Source of the DNA: Owenia fusiformis
Taxonomy: Eukaryota > Annelida > Polychaeta > Sabellida > Oweniidae
Assembly (NCBI GenBank): GCA_903813345.2
Contig: CAIIXF020000002.1
Coordinates: 33,250,109 to 33,314,108, forward strand
Reading direction: 5' to 3'
DNA length: 64,000 nucleotides
Shown: positions 45,601 through 56,829 of the stretch, one piece after another
Numbering within the stretch: the stretch's first letter is position 1
Layout: each line of letters starts with the position of its first letter
Position numbers and translations under genes: made by a program
Notes under the pieces: generated by a model
The model's input: the letters and a program-made list of their open reading frames with translations, nothing else
Databases searched by the model: none
What the model was told of the DNA's origin: nothing

Positions 45601-48600
45601 CTCTTTCGAAAATTCGCGATTGGCGAATGGCGAACGTCTACCGTGATCTCTGCATTTACCAATGACTGGCAGCCAAAAGTCTGAAAATTAATCATTATTC
45701 AAAACTTTGACATAAAATCCAAACATTTATACATCCATAAACATTAAACAACTAAATTAACTTACCAAATTAAGCCCTTTTCCATAAGATCCCCATCATT
45801 CTTTATACATGTGAATAAAAGACGTAAAGTTGAGCTGCCACAGTTGGTGGCATTACTCCGTAACCCTAGTAACCATCTGACCATCATCTTCATTGACTGG
45901 ACCTTAGCTTGAGTCTCATCAGAAACCCGATGCTCAGGGAGCCACTTTTCCTTGCAATTCCTGTTCTGGGCCTGCAATTATCAATTTCATTCTATTTATC
46001 AATTTCATTAAATTCATCAATTTCATTAAATTTATCAATTTCATTCTATTTATCTATTTGACAGACACTTATACATGAGCATCACACTAAAACATTATTT
46101 TTATGCCTATGAGATAGCATACAGTCAATGCTATTTAATGAAAAGATATTAAGGATTCACACTCTAAACAATAGTTTATATGTAAGATATTTCTTGTATA
46201 CATACTTGAATTATATAGGTTATACAGACAGTACAAGCCAAAACAGTCCAAAAAGAGATTATCTTTAATAATATACAAATAAAAGATAACTTTTAAAGAT
46301 ATGTGAATGATGTAAATTGTAAAATATAATTTGTCTTACTAGATCCTGCATGAGAATTTCCTTGACAATGACTTTAGTGACGATAGCCTTCATTTGTGCC
46401 CCAAATTCAGCAGGACAGATCTGTGCGATGTGACCCAGAGACACAAGGGCTGTGATCAGATTGGCTGACTCGTGTGTCAGAGATTTCTTTAAATACTGGA
46501 AAATTTAAATACTGGAATAACATCATTGTTTCCTATCTACTTATTTGACATATTGTCAAAGTAACATGGATGACCTTCTGGTTTAATATTTTTGTTTTCT
46601 TGATTTACAAAAACTGAAAGGTCTAGAAGAGTGCTTTGATTAAAATGTTACTCAACTTAAAAAAAGTAGTCAAAAAATTAATTAGAAGCATCTTCATTGT
46701 CACTTTGAATTGAAAGTTTTAATTGGAAGTTTTAATAGTTTCTTAAAAGTGTACATTGAAATTTTGAACAGAGAACTAATAGAAAAATTACAAATCTTGA
46801 GCTTATTTCTGTTTACCTCAAACACTTGTTCATAGATGGCAGACTTGTTGGTACAGAGAACTTCAATACATTTCACTGCATGTTTGGCTTGTTTTGGAGT
46901 GCCAATCTTGATAACACTTTGTAATACTGGTAGCAAGCTCCTGGAACAAACAACACATTCCATGTAAGTAGAGGAACAAACAATACATGAACGTGGAGGA
47001 ACAAACAACACATTCTAGGTAAGTAGAGGAACAAACAACACATTCTTGGAAAGTGGAGAAACAAACGACATATCCTTGATAAGTGGAGGAACAAATAACA
47101 CATTTTTGGTAAGTGGAAAAACAAACAACACATTCTTTTTAAGTAGAGGAACAAACGAGACTTATCAAATCAATAAGCCACATATATCCAAACTAATAAA
47201 GGTGGAGAAATATAGAGTAGTGATGTTTGTCTTTGTGAGGATATTTTGATATCTAAACAAGTTAAGTTAACCTGCCTGCACAAAATGATTACAATATAGC
47301 ACTGATAAAAACTATGGGCTTCAAAGATTTTAGATAAATGGCTCAAAATGTATGTTAGTAAATTCCACTGAAATTATCTAAGACATACATTTAATAGGAA
47401 AATTTCAAGATTCAAGTAATTTTAGAATATTCAAGGTTTTAGAATAAACGTGTTTCCCTAACGATACTTACGAGAAGACATTTGAGAAGTTTTCCTGCAG
47501 GTCTTGACCAGCATTAGTGAATATCTGTAGCGCAATATCAGGGATGACATCGTCCTCATGTTTAAGTAGAGTCAGTAGTGTTTCATAGACTTCCACACTA
47601 TGAAAACTACCAGGGAACACAAATGATAATGTCTGAAATAAATTAAAGATCACAAAACTAAGTTACGTTACATTTCGATATCAGTGCATCCTTGCATGTT
47701 CATGCATAAAACTTACTGATGTTATATTACACATAGATTTCAAATATGATAACACTTTGACTAAATTTTGAATTTTCAATGAAGAAATTAAGATGATTTC
47801 TTCTTGCATGGAGTCAATTGTATCAAAACTAAGCTACTCACCAGTAACAGCTTCATGCCAATTTCTCCTGGTCTGTCAACATCCTTAACACATGAATCTA
47901 TGCCGTCAACTGCCTCTTGTACGAGCTCTACTAGAGCCTTGATGGCCTCCTGGTCTATCAATACAGGAGCTATACGTTCTAGTAGCACCTTAGCAACATT
48001 GTATAGAGTAGGGTTACTGCCAAGCTTCTTTAGGATCTCATTCTGAAACACATGGATATATTGAAGGTACTAGACATAGTTAAGAATAAAGGAGAACACA
48101 ACATTGTGGATACATGTTACTCAATTAAACACTATTCAAAGATTCTTTTGCGTGAATATTCATATAAGAAAAAAATAACTGGTGTGGAAAACAGCATTGG
48201 AAGCTTAACATAACATGTCCTTAGTTGGATGTTTTACAGTGACAAATGTTTTACTGTACTATAAGTATAAACAGAACCTTCCTTCACACCACCTCAAACT
48301 TTTTATTTTACAAGGACTTACTCAAAGTTATTATTTTAAAAGGGTTAACTCAAACTTCTTATTTTACAAGGGTTAACTCAAACATATTATATTACAAGGG
48401 TTAACTCTTACCACATGCTCTTCTGCCTTCTTACACATAAAGTGGGGTTGAACGAGATTTTTCATTAACAGTCTTATCCTAGAGTCGTCATGTATGATTT
48501 TATTAAACTTTGTGAGGGCCTCTCTCTGTTTACCTCCATCAGGTAGATGCCCTGGAATCAAGTAGACAATATCACAAATTGGAATTCACATACACAGTAT

Positions 48601-51600
48601 GGAAAATTTGGTTATTTTTTGTGCAACATAGGATTTTGAAGTTTTTGTGCATTTTTTTAGATTTTTGTAATTTCCTATTTTTCATTGTAATATACATGTA
48701 TTGTGAGACACATCAAAATAGAGGAGCATTCTAATGTTACATTTGGTCGTGATATAAAAATTTCTGAAACTTACGGAGGAGTTGTAATATCTTTATGTTC
48801 ATATTTTTAGCTACAACCTCATCAGTGAGGTCTTTGCTGTGTAATTCCAGTAATTGGGAAACGTTTTGTCTCGCATTGAACTGTGTACGTAACATCTCGT
48901 TGAATGCCTTAGTGGACCGTTCGTCAAGAGTAGCGAATAGTTTAAACAGTGCAGTCATGCGCTCTTTTGGCTTGAGATTATAGGGGGTCAGACATGTGTT
49001 GAAAACCCTTTCTACAATTAGCCTAAAAAGACATAAGTGGTATTGAAGTTGTAAAAAAGTCCATTTAGAAAAATAGAGAATCAAATTGATGACCTTCATT
49101 TAGTTTTAATGTCACTTAATTTCACAGATATAACATATCTAATTCAGTTAACTAAGGTTATGATTTTCTTTATTGACAAGTCACATTGATAAATATTGCC
49201 CATTTTATAAAAAATTTAAAATGACCGACAAGTGACATACATGCCCAAAACCTAATCAGATATTGACACTACTGTGCTCTTTCATGTGCAAAAATTTCAA
49301 ATTGAACAGGTAAGCACTTTACATGGAAAGTGATGACAAGATTTATGTGTTGCTTCCCTGACAAACACAAACTTTGAAAAAGTATAAAAAAAATGTGATA
49401 TATGCAGTTTGTACATAGACTAATGTATCATGCTTTGACACTTTTTTGTCAATAAAAGAAATATATATATGCACCTACCTGTCATCTACATTCTGCTGGT
49501 AGTAGGCATGTAAGATTTTATCCTTCACCCATCCCAGTTTGTTGGCTAGAGGGCTGTCAGTGGCCATGATCTTCTTATACACTTGACCAAGTCCTAGCAG
49601 AGCTTCACGGCGAATTTTGAACTAAAATGATTAATACAAGAAAAATTACGATTGAATGGTAACTAGATGAACAGATAAGGGTTATGTACTGGGAGGTTTT
49701 GGATACAGGGTTTATCCCAAGGGAAATATGTATATCTCACGAGGGACCGCAGGGACCGAGGGAGATACACATATTTCCCGCGGGATAAACCCTGTATCCA
49801 AAACCGACCGTACATAACTGGTGTATCTCATACTTGAGTGGGTTTGGGGTAGATATAACCTTTACCACCTTTTTCAAATGACAAGATAGGCCTATACTGT
49901 AAATGCACAATTTATATTTAACATTTTCCTAATATTCCTTCAGTTCAATACAATAGAATTGTCAACATTTAAACTTTTTGAAAAATTTTAAACTTCTGAA
50001 ATTTAAATTTTTAAAATTTTTAAACTTTTGAAAAAATTCCCGGGAGCGGGATGGATATATTATATCTGCCCGCATTTGGCCTAGAGCGGGACATATACAA
50101 TATATCCTGCCCGCTCCTCAGATATGATATATATTCCCGGGTGATATCTACCCCAAACCCACTCAAGTATGAAATACTACCTTATATCGATCGAAAATAA
50201 ACTAGAAAAGTAACGGGGGAATGGTTCCAAAGTAGCTAGTCTCGATGATTAAAACATATTTTATCCAATAAACCCCATTTTGAATAACCGGGCAGTAGAA
50301 GCATCTCCTTTTGGGAAAAAACTACACCACGCTATCAAATTTAAATTGGACCATTTACACAATTCCCTCTATGTCATACTGAATTGTCAATAATTTTTGA
50401 GGCAATTTTGGCCTGCAACCTCTGGAACAAATCTGTGGACATGATATTACTCCAGAGAAGTTATTTTTCACTATAAAGCACCACAGTGACTATTTCTCCA
50501 TTATTCCCTAGCATTTTAACCTTCTTACCTTTTTATCCAGTGTTCTATCTTTGAGGCATATGACTAGGTCCTCATTAATGGTGGAGATATCTTGCTTGGC
50601 TGCTGACACTATCACACCAACTGCTTCAGAACGGATGTTCTCATCGATGTCATGAATACGAGATTTTAAAGCCTCTGAAATATGAAATATGCATACAGTA
50701 CAATTACATTATACTAGGTCAATTTTCCAGGGAATCCAAAAAAGTACTTTTGTACTAGAATTATTTTGAGGTTTTAAAACTAATTTTATAACATATATAC
50801 AATACATGTTTTAAGTTTACACAAAAACTAACATAAGGTCACATACAACACAATAAGATACAAAGTATAAGGCTCAAATCTTCAAAATAACAAAATGCAT
50901 GCAGTACATGAGTGCAATCATATTTTTGAGTTTGTCTATATAAATCTGTACCTGATATGTCTTTCTGTAAAGGTGGGTGATTCACCAGAAAATTCTCTGC
51001 ACTTTTCACACAAACTTCTCTCACAGAAACATCAATATCATTGAACCTGTAAGGAACATCATTCACAACAAAATAAACAGGTTTTCATATAAAACATGAC
51101 TGATATGTACAATATTGCACAAGAACAGGGTGTCCCGAAAATATTCCCCCCCCCTAGGCAGATATAGACCAATGTCCCCATAGTATGTGTCATATATCAT
51201 TTTAAAGCTTATCCAAAGTTACATTGATTTGCCAAGATTTTCATATAAAAAACATGACCGATATGTACAATATTGCACAAGTATAGATAGAATTGACAGT
51301 TTCAGGACAGAAAGTCCAAAATGGCCACCTTAACATTTCCCAAAACAATTTTGCATATTGTTTTCATTTGTTTGGCTGGTTGTTAGAAACTCAAAAGAAA
51401 CCTGTTATGAATTTCAAACCAAAACAATAAAATTTATATTGTCAAGGTGATATCTGCAAATTAAAATGAGTTGTTTATTCATACCTTCCTATGAAGCAGT
51501 TCCAAAGTGGTTTGTTCTGAGTAGCCAGGTCAGAATCTTTATCAGAAAACATCTTAGCCAACAACTTAGAAACTTGTCTCCTCTCATCAACGTCATTACT

Positions 51601-54600
51601 CTAGAATAGAAATAATATACACATACAGGTTATATATATTATAATATACAAAAGCCAGTTGGCTCCATAGTTCAGTGGTAGCGCACTTGTCCGGCAAGTG
51701 AGGGTGGTGGGTTGGATCCCCAAGAGGGTGGACTGACTTTTTCACATCAGCCCTTAACGCAGAATTTCATTCTGTGTTTTCATTAACTCTAACCCTTGTA
51801 ATGAGACTTTATGGACACTGTTTAGGCGCCACACGATAGCTTGGTGTACTGGTATTATTGGTAGAAATCACTTTCAATTCAATTCATCTATGTTGATAAT
51901 AATTTGAGAAACATCTCACAAAATAGCTGCCACTTTATTACTTTAATTTCACTTTATATACAAACAAGGCATTAACAAAATGTTGTAAAAATTTGTTACA
52001 GAAATCGACCGACAAGTGCAAAAATGTTGGAGACTATAACAATATGTCACCATTTCTGATGATGACATATGAGTCATCTGTAATAGACGGGACGAGGGGA
52101 GTGTGCTTAAATGATGGAATTTAAGGTTGTAGGTTTGCTTACCTTTAATTTGAACTCCAATTGTGGGAGTACGGCTAATAATACACTGGGAGATATTGTG
52201 TTCAGCTCATAGATCAACTTGAAGATGTAGTTCGACAATTCACTCTCTGATGTCTTTCCCAGCATCAGTGCATTGTTGAAAAACTGGAAAATATGAACGG
52301 AATGTTGAAGTGACAAATCTTCACTCTATGAGTTTTCTTGAATAAGGATAGAGCAAAAACTCAAGGCTGTTTATTCTCAGACTGGGAGTGTTAAAGACTC
52401 TTGGCTGGAGCCTTACCTCATGACTCCCTACAATAAAGTAAACTAGATGAAAGAAAGCTTTCGCAAGCTAGAGATGGTATCCATTCCAATTATCAACCGA
52501 AGTGGCATAACAAAATTAATTTCAAAATGTTTTGCCTCCTTTCCTTATATAACAACACTTTAAAATTGTGATTTGTCTAAATATTTAAAAAATCGACACC
52601 CTTTGCTAAAAAAATCACAATTTATCCCCTCCCTGTGATGAAATTACATCCACTCTTCCAAATCTGTTGATTACTGAACACAAATTCTTACCGTCTGTAT
52701 ATATGGCTCTATTGCATTACTGGTTCTTTTAATGAGGTCCTTGGCGAGATTGTACGCCTGGTGATTCTCACTTTTCTGAGGCTCGATAATGTTCAGAAGA
52801 ATGATATCCAAAAGTTCCTGGGATACAGAATCAGCCTCTGTGATCAGTGGACACATCATGTCCAACATGAAGTTCTTTACTTTAGTTGAATGCTTCTCAC
52901 TGCAGAAAGAAATAGAAATAGCATATATACATAATACATGTTTGTTATAAGTGAGTTGTAGTTATCAAGACACAGGTTCATAAATGTAAATTAAAACCAA
53001 TACGGAAATACATTTAAAAAGACTTCCAGTCAAAAAGGCAAGAGTACTATGAAACACTTCGAAAGAATATTTTCTTCTGGGAAACAAGAAATTTTGAATA
53101 CTTAAACTAGATAAATGATGCCATATTTAAAGCCAGCAGTGATTGTCAACAAAATTGAGGGCAAATTTTAAATATTAGCAAAAAGTTATCCTCTTTCTGC
53201 CCTGACACTTGAACAAAGACATCCTAAATAATATGTATGATTAGTATGACAGAATAATTTCCACTTACTTGACAATGGAAAACATGAGTTTGTAAAGGTT
53301 ACAGAAGATCTCCTGGTTATCCTCTAACTCTATGCAAATGTTAAATGATTTCACCCAGGCAAGGTTCTGAAAAGAAACAGTACTGATAAACAAAATTTTA
53401 CCATTACCATTATAATATGTAACATGCAATAATATTTCAAGTAGAGCTGGCATCAAATGTCGGAATGGTCGATTGTCAGTCGAATGCTCTCTGCGACACC
53501 CATGTCGACACAACGCCTCTTAATCGACAGTCGGAACTCACAACATAATAAGCTATTTCCCTATGAATTAAAATCTTTGTTACTACCTGCTGTATGGTGT
53601 ATTTTAGTTAAGTTTTACCGCCTACATTTTCAAATTTTCTTTTTTGTTTTGATCGACTTCCTGCTCTCGAATTAGGTCTCGGGGCCCCTCGAGATTTACC
53701 CTCGAGATTTATTTTCAATGGCTGCCCGGAAATAACAACAGAAATCGTAGTTTTATGTCTATTTATTGCTTTTTCGTCAAAGTCTGATACTTAAACATGT
53801 TTTACATGTAAGTTAAATATAAAACATACAAGTGAGGATGACTATTGTGCATGGTATTGCTAATTACAAGCCTAGAAAATCTCAAATTCAGACGGATTTT
53901 TTTCAAATATTTTTCATTTTTCAAATATCATTGGACCCGACAATGTCGATATCGTTGTCGATAGAGAGCTCCGACATGTCGACATTAAAATCCTATTCGA
54001 TGCCAGCTCTAATTTCAAGCATTATTTTTGTTTTTTAATTTGATCATAAGTTTTTGTCGGGATCTTTTAATGCATATAATTAATAATTAGTTTCTATTTA
54101 AAAAAACAACTCCATTCATTTGGTTGATACAGGATTTGGTATGGGATTTTGGCAAATTTCTTGAAAATGAGGAAAAAGTAGGAGTTGGGACAAAATCTGT
54201 AGCCACAGTATTTAGCATGGTCCCTCAAAGGGGATTCCACTGCCTCACAATATGAGCTAAAAACTGTGAAAATCACTAGGAGATGCACAATTTAGTATTA
54301 AAGAGTTTTAACAGGTTGTTCTACCTCTAATAAGTAGAAGTATCGCTTAAAAGAGGGCGCCTCTGGGTCTTCAAGTCCTCTCAACTGTTTCACTAGGAAC
54401 AGAAAGATCTCCTGCAAACATATAAGTAATCCAATGGGTTAAAACTATTTATTTATTTTAACTAGGAACAGAAAACTCTTCAAAGTGAAGTAATTCAAAG
54501 GGTTAATACTAGAAACAAAAATACCTCCTGACATACAGAATTGATTTAACTTTTACTGCAATTATACATTGATATGTTATACACATGCATAATATAATGT

Positions 54601-55588
54601 TAAGATAGTACACTTAAAATGCTCAATAATCCTAAATAAGGGGTTGAAACCTACCTTGAGGTGACCAGGTTCATTATAAGGTGCCTCTGGTGCAAATATC
54701 CTGAAGACATCAGCTACACAACATGCAACTAGAAGTCGTACATCTTTACTGGTGTGGTCCAGGAAGAAGTCACTCGCCAGATAGATGGCAAGATTACCAT
54801 ATGTTGTCTCCTCTTGTCCCATCTCTTGGAACGCTCGAGCCAAACACTGAAACAGTTATGAATTTTAGTTAAGAATTTCGGACAGTGGGAATGAGACATT
54901 ATCATGTAAAATGTTACCAACTGCCATTTGTTACAGACACCGAACACCAACCACCATCCAAAAAAGTTGGAGAGAACAATATGTGACCACTTCTGGTGGT
55001 GACATAAAAATGATTTGGAGAGTCATTGGCAAAATTATTGGAAAGTATAATCTCCATATGGATATATGCAAATTACTAGAAATAAGAGGAGATTTTATAT
55101 TTGTATATGCACTTATTGGAATCTTTCAGTGTCTTCTTACCCTTTTCAATTTCAATTTGGAAACCACACTGTGCACTCATTAGAGAGAATATGGTAAGCC
55201 AATTCCCCCCCCCTTCATATCATTGTACTTCTACTTAAGTAGAATAAGTAGCCTCCAAATGCAATATTTCATATTTCAGTTGTAAATTTGTAGTACATTT
55301 CAATATTGCAAGTCAGCCAAATTAAGTACTCGCCAAATGTTCAAAACAGCAACTGCGCCAAAATAAGTAGCACCAAATTAAATTCGATTAAATTAAGTAT
55401 CTAGTATGTAGAATATAAGGCGAATGTCCTGGGGTCTAGAATGATAGAATCCTGTATAAATAACATTTTCTCACCTTGAGTCTTTTAACGAGCTCATCTT
55501 TATTGAGTTCATGAGTCAATTCCTTACATCCAGGTGGGTAGGCCACGACAGGCCGTGACTTCACAGCTTTACTAAAGTGCTTCGGCAT
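33621..55588 (-). CDS. PDS5: Sister chromatid cohesion protein PDS5, complete in 29 coding exons
   Basis: Coding exons, 5' to 3': 55588-55475, 54846-54655, 54411-54325, 53366-53269, 52899-52692, 52283-52143, 51600-51485, 51046-50952, 50674-50529, 49621-49479, 49022-48775, 48551-48412, 48042-47842, 47632-47472, 46940-46817, 46495-46340, 45971-45766, 44547-44424, 43885-43681, 38546-38432, 38018-37886, 37492-37370, 37116-37060, 36190-36048, 35809-35243, 35112-35002, 34629-34546, 34298-34148, 33656-33621. All have AG/GT borders, the phases agree, and the sum is 4425 nt (1474 residues; human PDS5B is about 1447). Family signatures include [39 protein letters not shown] and [12 protein letters not shown]5 is a HEAT-repeat protein that binds cohesin and WAPL and controls cohesin release and acetylation in the nucleus. 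The tail from about residue 1110 is Lys/Ser/Pro-rich, with an AT-hook core RGRP at 1338-1341. The start matches the family: YPPG and KEL follow it. Confidence 0.95.
35243..35809 (-). other. PDS5: PDS5 large basic tail exon with a SITDYM motif and an AT-hook
   Basis: This 567-nt exon encodes residues 1159-1348, about a third Lys/Ser. [11 protein letters not shown] at 1238-1248 resembles a PCNA-interacting PIP box or PIP degron of the p21 type (SMTDFY), but the initial Gln and second aromatic are missing. RGRP at 1338-1341 is an AT-hook core, as found in vertebrate PDS5B tails. Many SP and TP sites could be cell-cycle kinase targets. Confidence 0.7.
36297..36770. repeat. 36-bp minisatellite, about 13 copies, PDS5 intron
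   Basis: The unit contains ATGAATCATGGACTAGTC and TAAATGCAAAAGTCACAA. Copies vary by single bases and small gaps. It fills most of the 870-bp intron between the exons ending at 37060 and starting at 36190. Its translation opens a meaningless repetitive frame on the minus strand. Confidence 0.93.
37527..37576 (-). pseudogene. Partial duplicate of PDS5 exon 22 with its splice acceptor
   Basis: 50 bp are identical to 37452-37501, which holds the real acceptor and the first 41 nt of exon 37492-37370. The copy lies 75 bp upstream in transcript orientation. It keeps the acceptor (ATGTTACAG on the minus strand) and the start [13 protein letters not shown], then diverges and has no matching donor. 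Confidence 0.85.
40882..40906 (+). repeat. Uninterrupted run of 25 G
   Basis: A homopolymer inside the unpaired part of the 4.8-kb foldback. Its length is likely to vary and may be inaccurate in the assembly. It is able to form G-quadruplexes. Confidence 0.95.
42674..43309. mobile_element. 636-bp hAT-type element nested in the right arm of the foldback
   Basis: The ends are TAGTGCCTTACGGTAATG and the inverse of TAGTGCTTGCAACGGTAATG. A perfect 8-bp duplication TAACCATG lies at 42666-42673 and 43310-43317. The uninterrupted left arm (about 39105-39120) shows the empty site with a single TAACCATG in inverse. There is no transposase. Confidence 0.95.
44892..45652. mobile_element. About 760-bp hAT-type element, PDS5 intron
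   Basis: A 15-bp terminal inverted repeat, CAGAGATCACGATAG at the left and the inverse of CAGAGATCACGGTAG at the right. The flanks share CATTTAC(C), a 7-8 bp target duplication. A 124-codon frame (45007-45381, plus) lies inside but matches no family I recognise. Confidence 0.82.
46945..47160. repeat. About 30-bp minisatellite at the PDS5 exon 15 acceptor
   Basis: Seven diverged copies of GAGGAACAAACAACACATTC followed by a TNGGTAAGTG-like spacer. The array begins at the splice acceptor of exon 46940-46817, so the acceptor's pyrimidine tract (TGTTTGTTCCAG on the minus strand) is itself a repeat unit. Confidence 0.88.
49677..49818. repeat. 142-bp inverted repeat (hairpin), PDS5 intron
   Basis: GTTATGTAC...GGTTTTGGATACAGGGTTTATCCC is matched in inverse by GGGATAAACCCTGTATCCAAAACC...GTACATAAC, around a GAGGGACCGCAGGGACCGAGG centre. 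Arms of about 60 bp have few mismatches. Confidence 0.88.
49824..50176. mobile_element. 353-bp foldback adjoining the previous hairpin
   Basis: CATACTTGAGTGGGTTTGGG at the left pairs with its inverse at about 50145-50172 (CCCAAACCCACTCAAGTATG). The inner parts are also palindromic: AGCGGGATGGATATATTATA against TATATCCTGCCCGCTCC. No clear target duplication. Confidence 0.8.
51127..51240 (+). repeat. Dispersed repeat with ACAGGGTGTCCCGAAA end
   Basis: ACAGGGTGTCCCGAAA resembles the terminal sequence of Tc1/mariner-related elements. The following 100 bp match the inverse of 22980-23102. The far end is not defined. Confidence 0.55.
51657..51880 (+). mobile_element. tRNA-derived SINE, PDS5 intron
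   Basis: A tRNA-like head (about 51661-51722) has an A box TAGTTCAGTGGTAG, an anticodon-like arm CACTTGTCCGGCAAGTG and a B box GGGTTGGATCCCC. The 5' end GGCTCCA has no pairing 3' strand, so it is not a working tRNA. A non-tRNA body follows, to about TGGTATTATTGGTAG. No long A tail is visible. Confidence 0.75.
53442..54011. mobile_element. 570-bp hAT-type element, PDS5 intron
   Basis: The left end TAGAGCTGGCATCAAATGTC is matched by the inverse of TAGAGCTGGCATCGAATAGG at the right. A perfect 8-bp target duplication ATTTCAAG lies at 53434-53441 and 54012-54019. The interior has several TGTCGA motifs in both directions. There is no transposase. Confidence 0.95.
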
Positions 55589-56233
55589 TCTAACACTGGT
55601 CAGTGCATTTGTAATCTAAAAGAGAAAATATTAGTTAGTCAGCATTTCATGAGTATTCCAGGATATAAATATCATAAAATACTTGTTTCGAATAATGTGG
55701 TATTAGCAAAAAGATGCAAATTCCACATAACATATACATAACTCTAATCTGAACAACTACTTTGAAATTACATGTTAAAATGCCATTGAAAACAACTAGC
55801 TCCATCTTTACATCCACTTGGTACTAAAAGCATAAATCAATCAGTGTTTGGTTTTTTACAAATTTCAGCACATTCAATGTTCAAAGATGATTGGAATTTC
55901 TCTAATTGGCATTCTAAATTTTACTTCTAATTGCACATACATATATGCATACACCGAATCTTGTATTTTCTGCATAAAAGGAGACAAGGAAATTGGTGAG
56001 ATTTTCACCTTCAAAAACAATGGCTGATCGAGACACTCAACAATAAGTTAGTTTGACAAGACGGTTGATTTAAACTCGTTATACGAAGATCAAAGGCTAG
56101 CATGTATCAATTTATTTTATCTTACATTACAAGCAAGCAAGTTTTCAAGCAATTCAATTGAAATTTTGAAAAAGTCTTGCTAAAGTTCACAAAATTTGGA
56201 GGCCATTTTTGAATCCCAGAAATAAATCCTTAC

Positions 56234-56340
56234 CTTTCAGAGGCTAATTCTTCAGTGTTCTTGGTGTAATACTCGAAATTTTCAGACTAAATGGATCCTC
56301 AGTGACTCCGATTTTGTTTTTGTACACACTTCTGTCAGTT
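56234..56340 (-). other. PDS5: Probable 5' UTR exon of PDS5 (upstream end approximate)
   Basis: A GTAAGG donor lies at 56228-56233 (minus). The coding exon at 55615-55475 has an acceptor at 55616 with 27 nt of UTR before its ATG, so at least one upstream non-coding exon is required. This is the best donor between the ATG and N4BP2. The transcription start is a guess. Confidence 0.5.
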
Positions 56341-56829
56341 GATGTGGATAGAAATGTTATATTGTCGGAATTCTTGAAGAAGTATGATTTTAAGAGAACG
56401 GCGCGAATTTAGAATTCCCAAAACAATGTCCTTTGTCAACTTGCATCTGATTGGTTTATTGTCAAATTAATGTGTGTATAGTAATTCCATTGTTTTAGAA
56501 TTTCTAGCTTTATTTAAACTTCAAAAATAGCTATTCTATACTTCAGTAATTGTCTTCTGTAATTGGAAAGTGTGTTTCCAAAAATTCACCCCACAGCATT
56601 CTCTGGAAATGAAATATTTTATTTTTCCCACAGAAATGATTGACCAATCAAATAAGAGGTTGCGAACAAGTGTAGGGAAAGCATCGTGCGCAAGGCTAAT
56701 GCGCAGTGGTACACAACAACTTTGAACTCACGTTTAGAAACATACGGACCTTTTCCCCTCGAAAACAACTGCTAGTGGTACAAATCACACGTGGTTTTAG
56801 TACAATATAAACTAATACGTTTTTGCAAC
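56341..56829. promoter_or_regulatory. Shared divergent promoter of PDS5 and N4BP2
   Basis: About 490 bp lie between the presumed PDS5 first exon and the N4BP2 ATG. It holds a GGCGCGAAT E2F-like site (about 56400-56408) and CCAAT boxes in both orientations (ATTGG about 56449, GACCAATC about 56640). No TATA box is evident. E2F and NF-Y sites would fit a cell-cycle gene such as PDS5. Confidence 0.5.

Noticed and set aside
51661-51735. Possible tRNA gene (anticodon CCG)
   Set aside because: A and B boxes are present, but the 5' acceptor strand GGCTCCA has no complement after the T arm and a SINE body follows.
56791-56829. Upstream in-frame ATG for N4BP2
   Set aside because: The MPRK start at 56830 matches the conserved family N terminus; the upstream extension has no similarity and is better read as 5' UTR.
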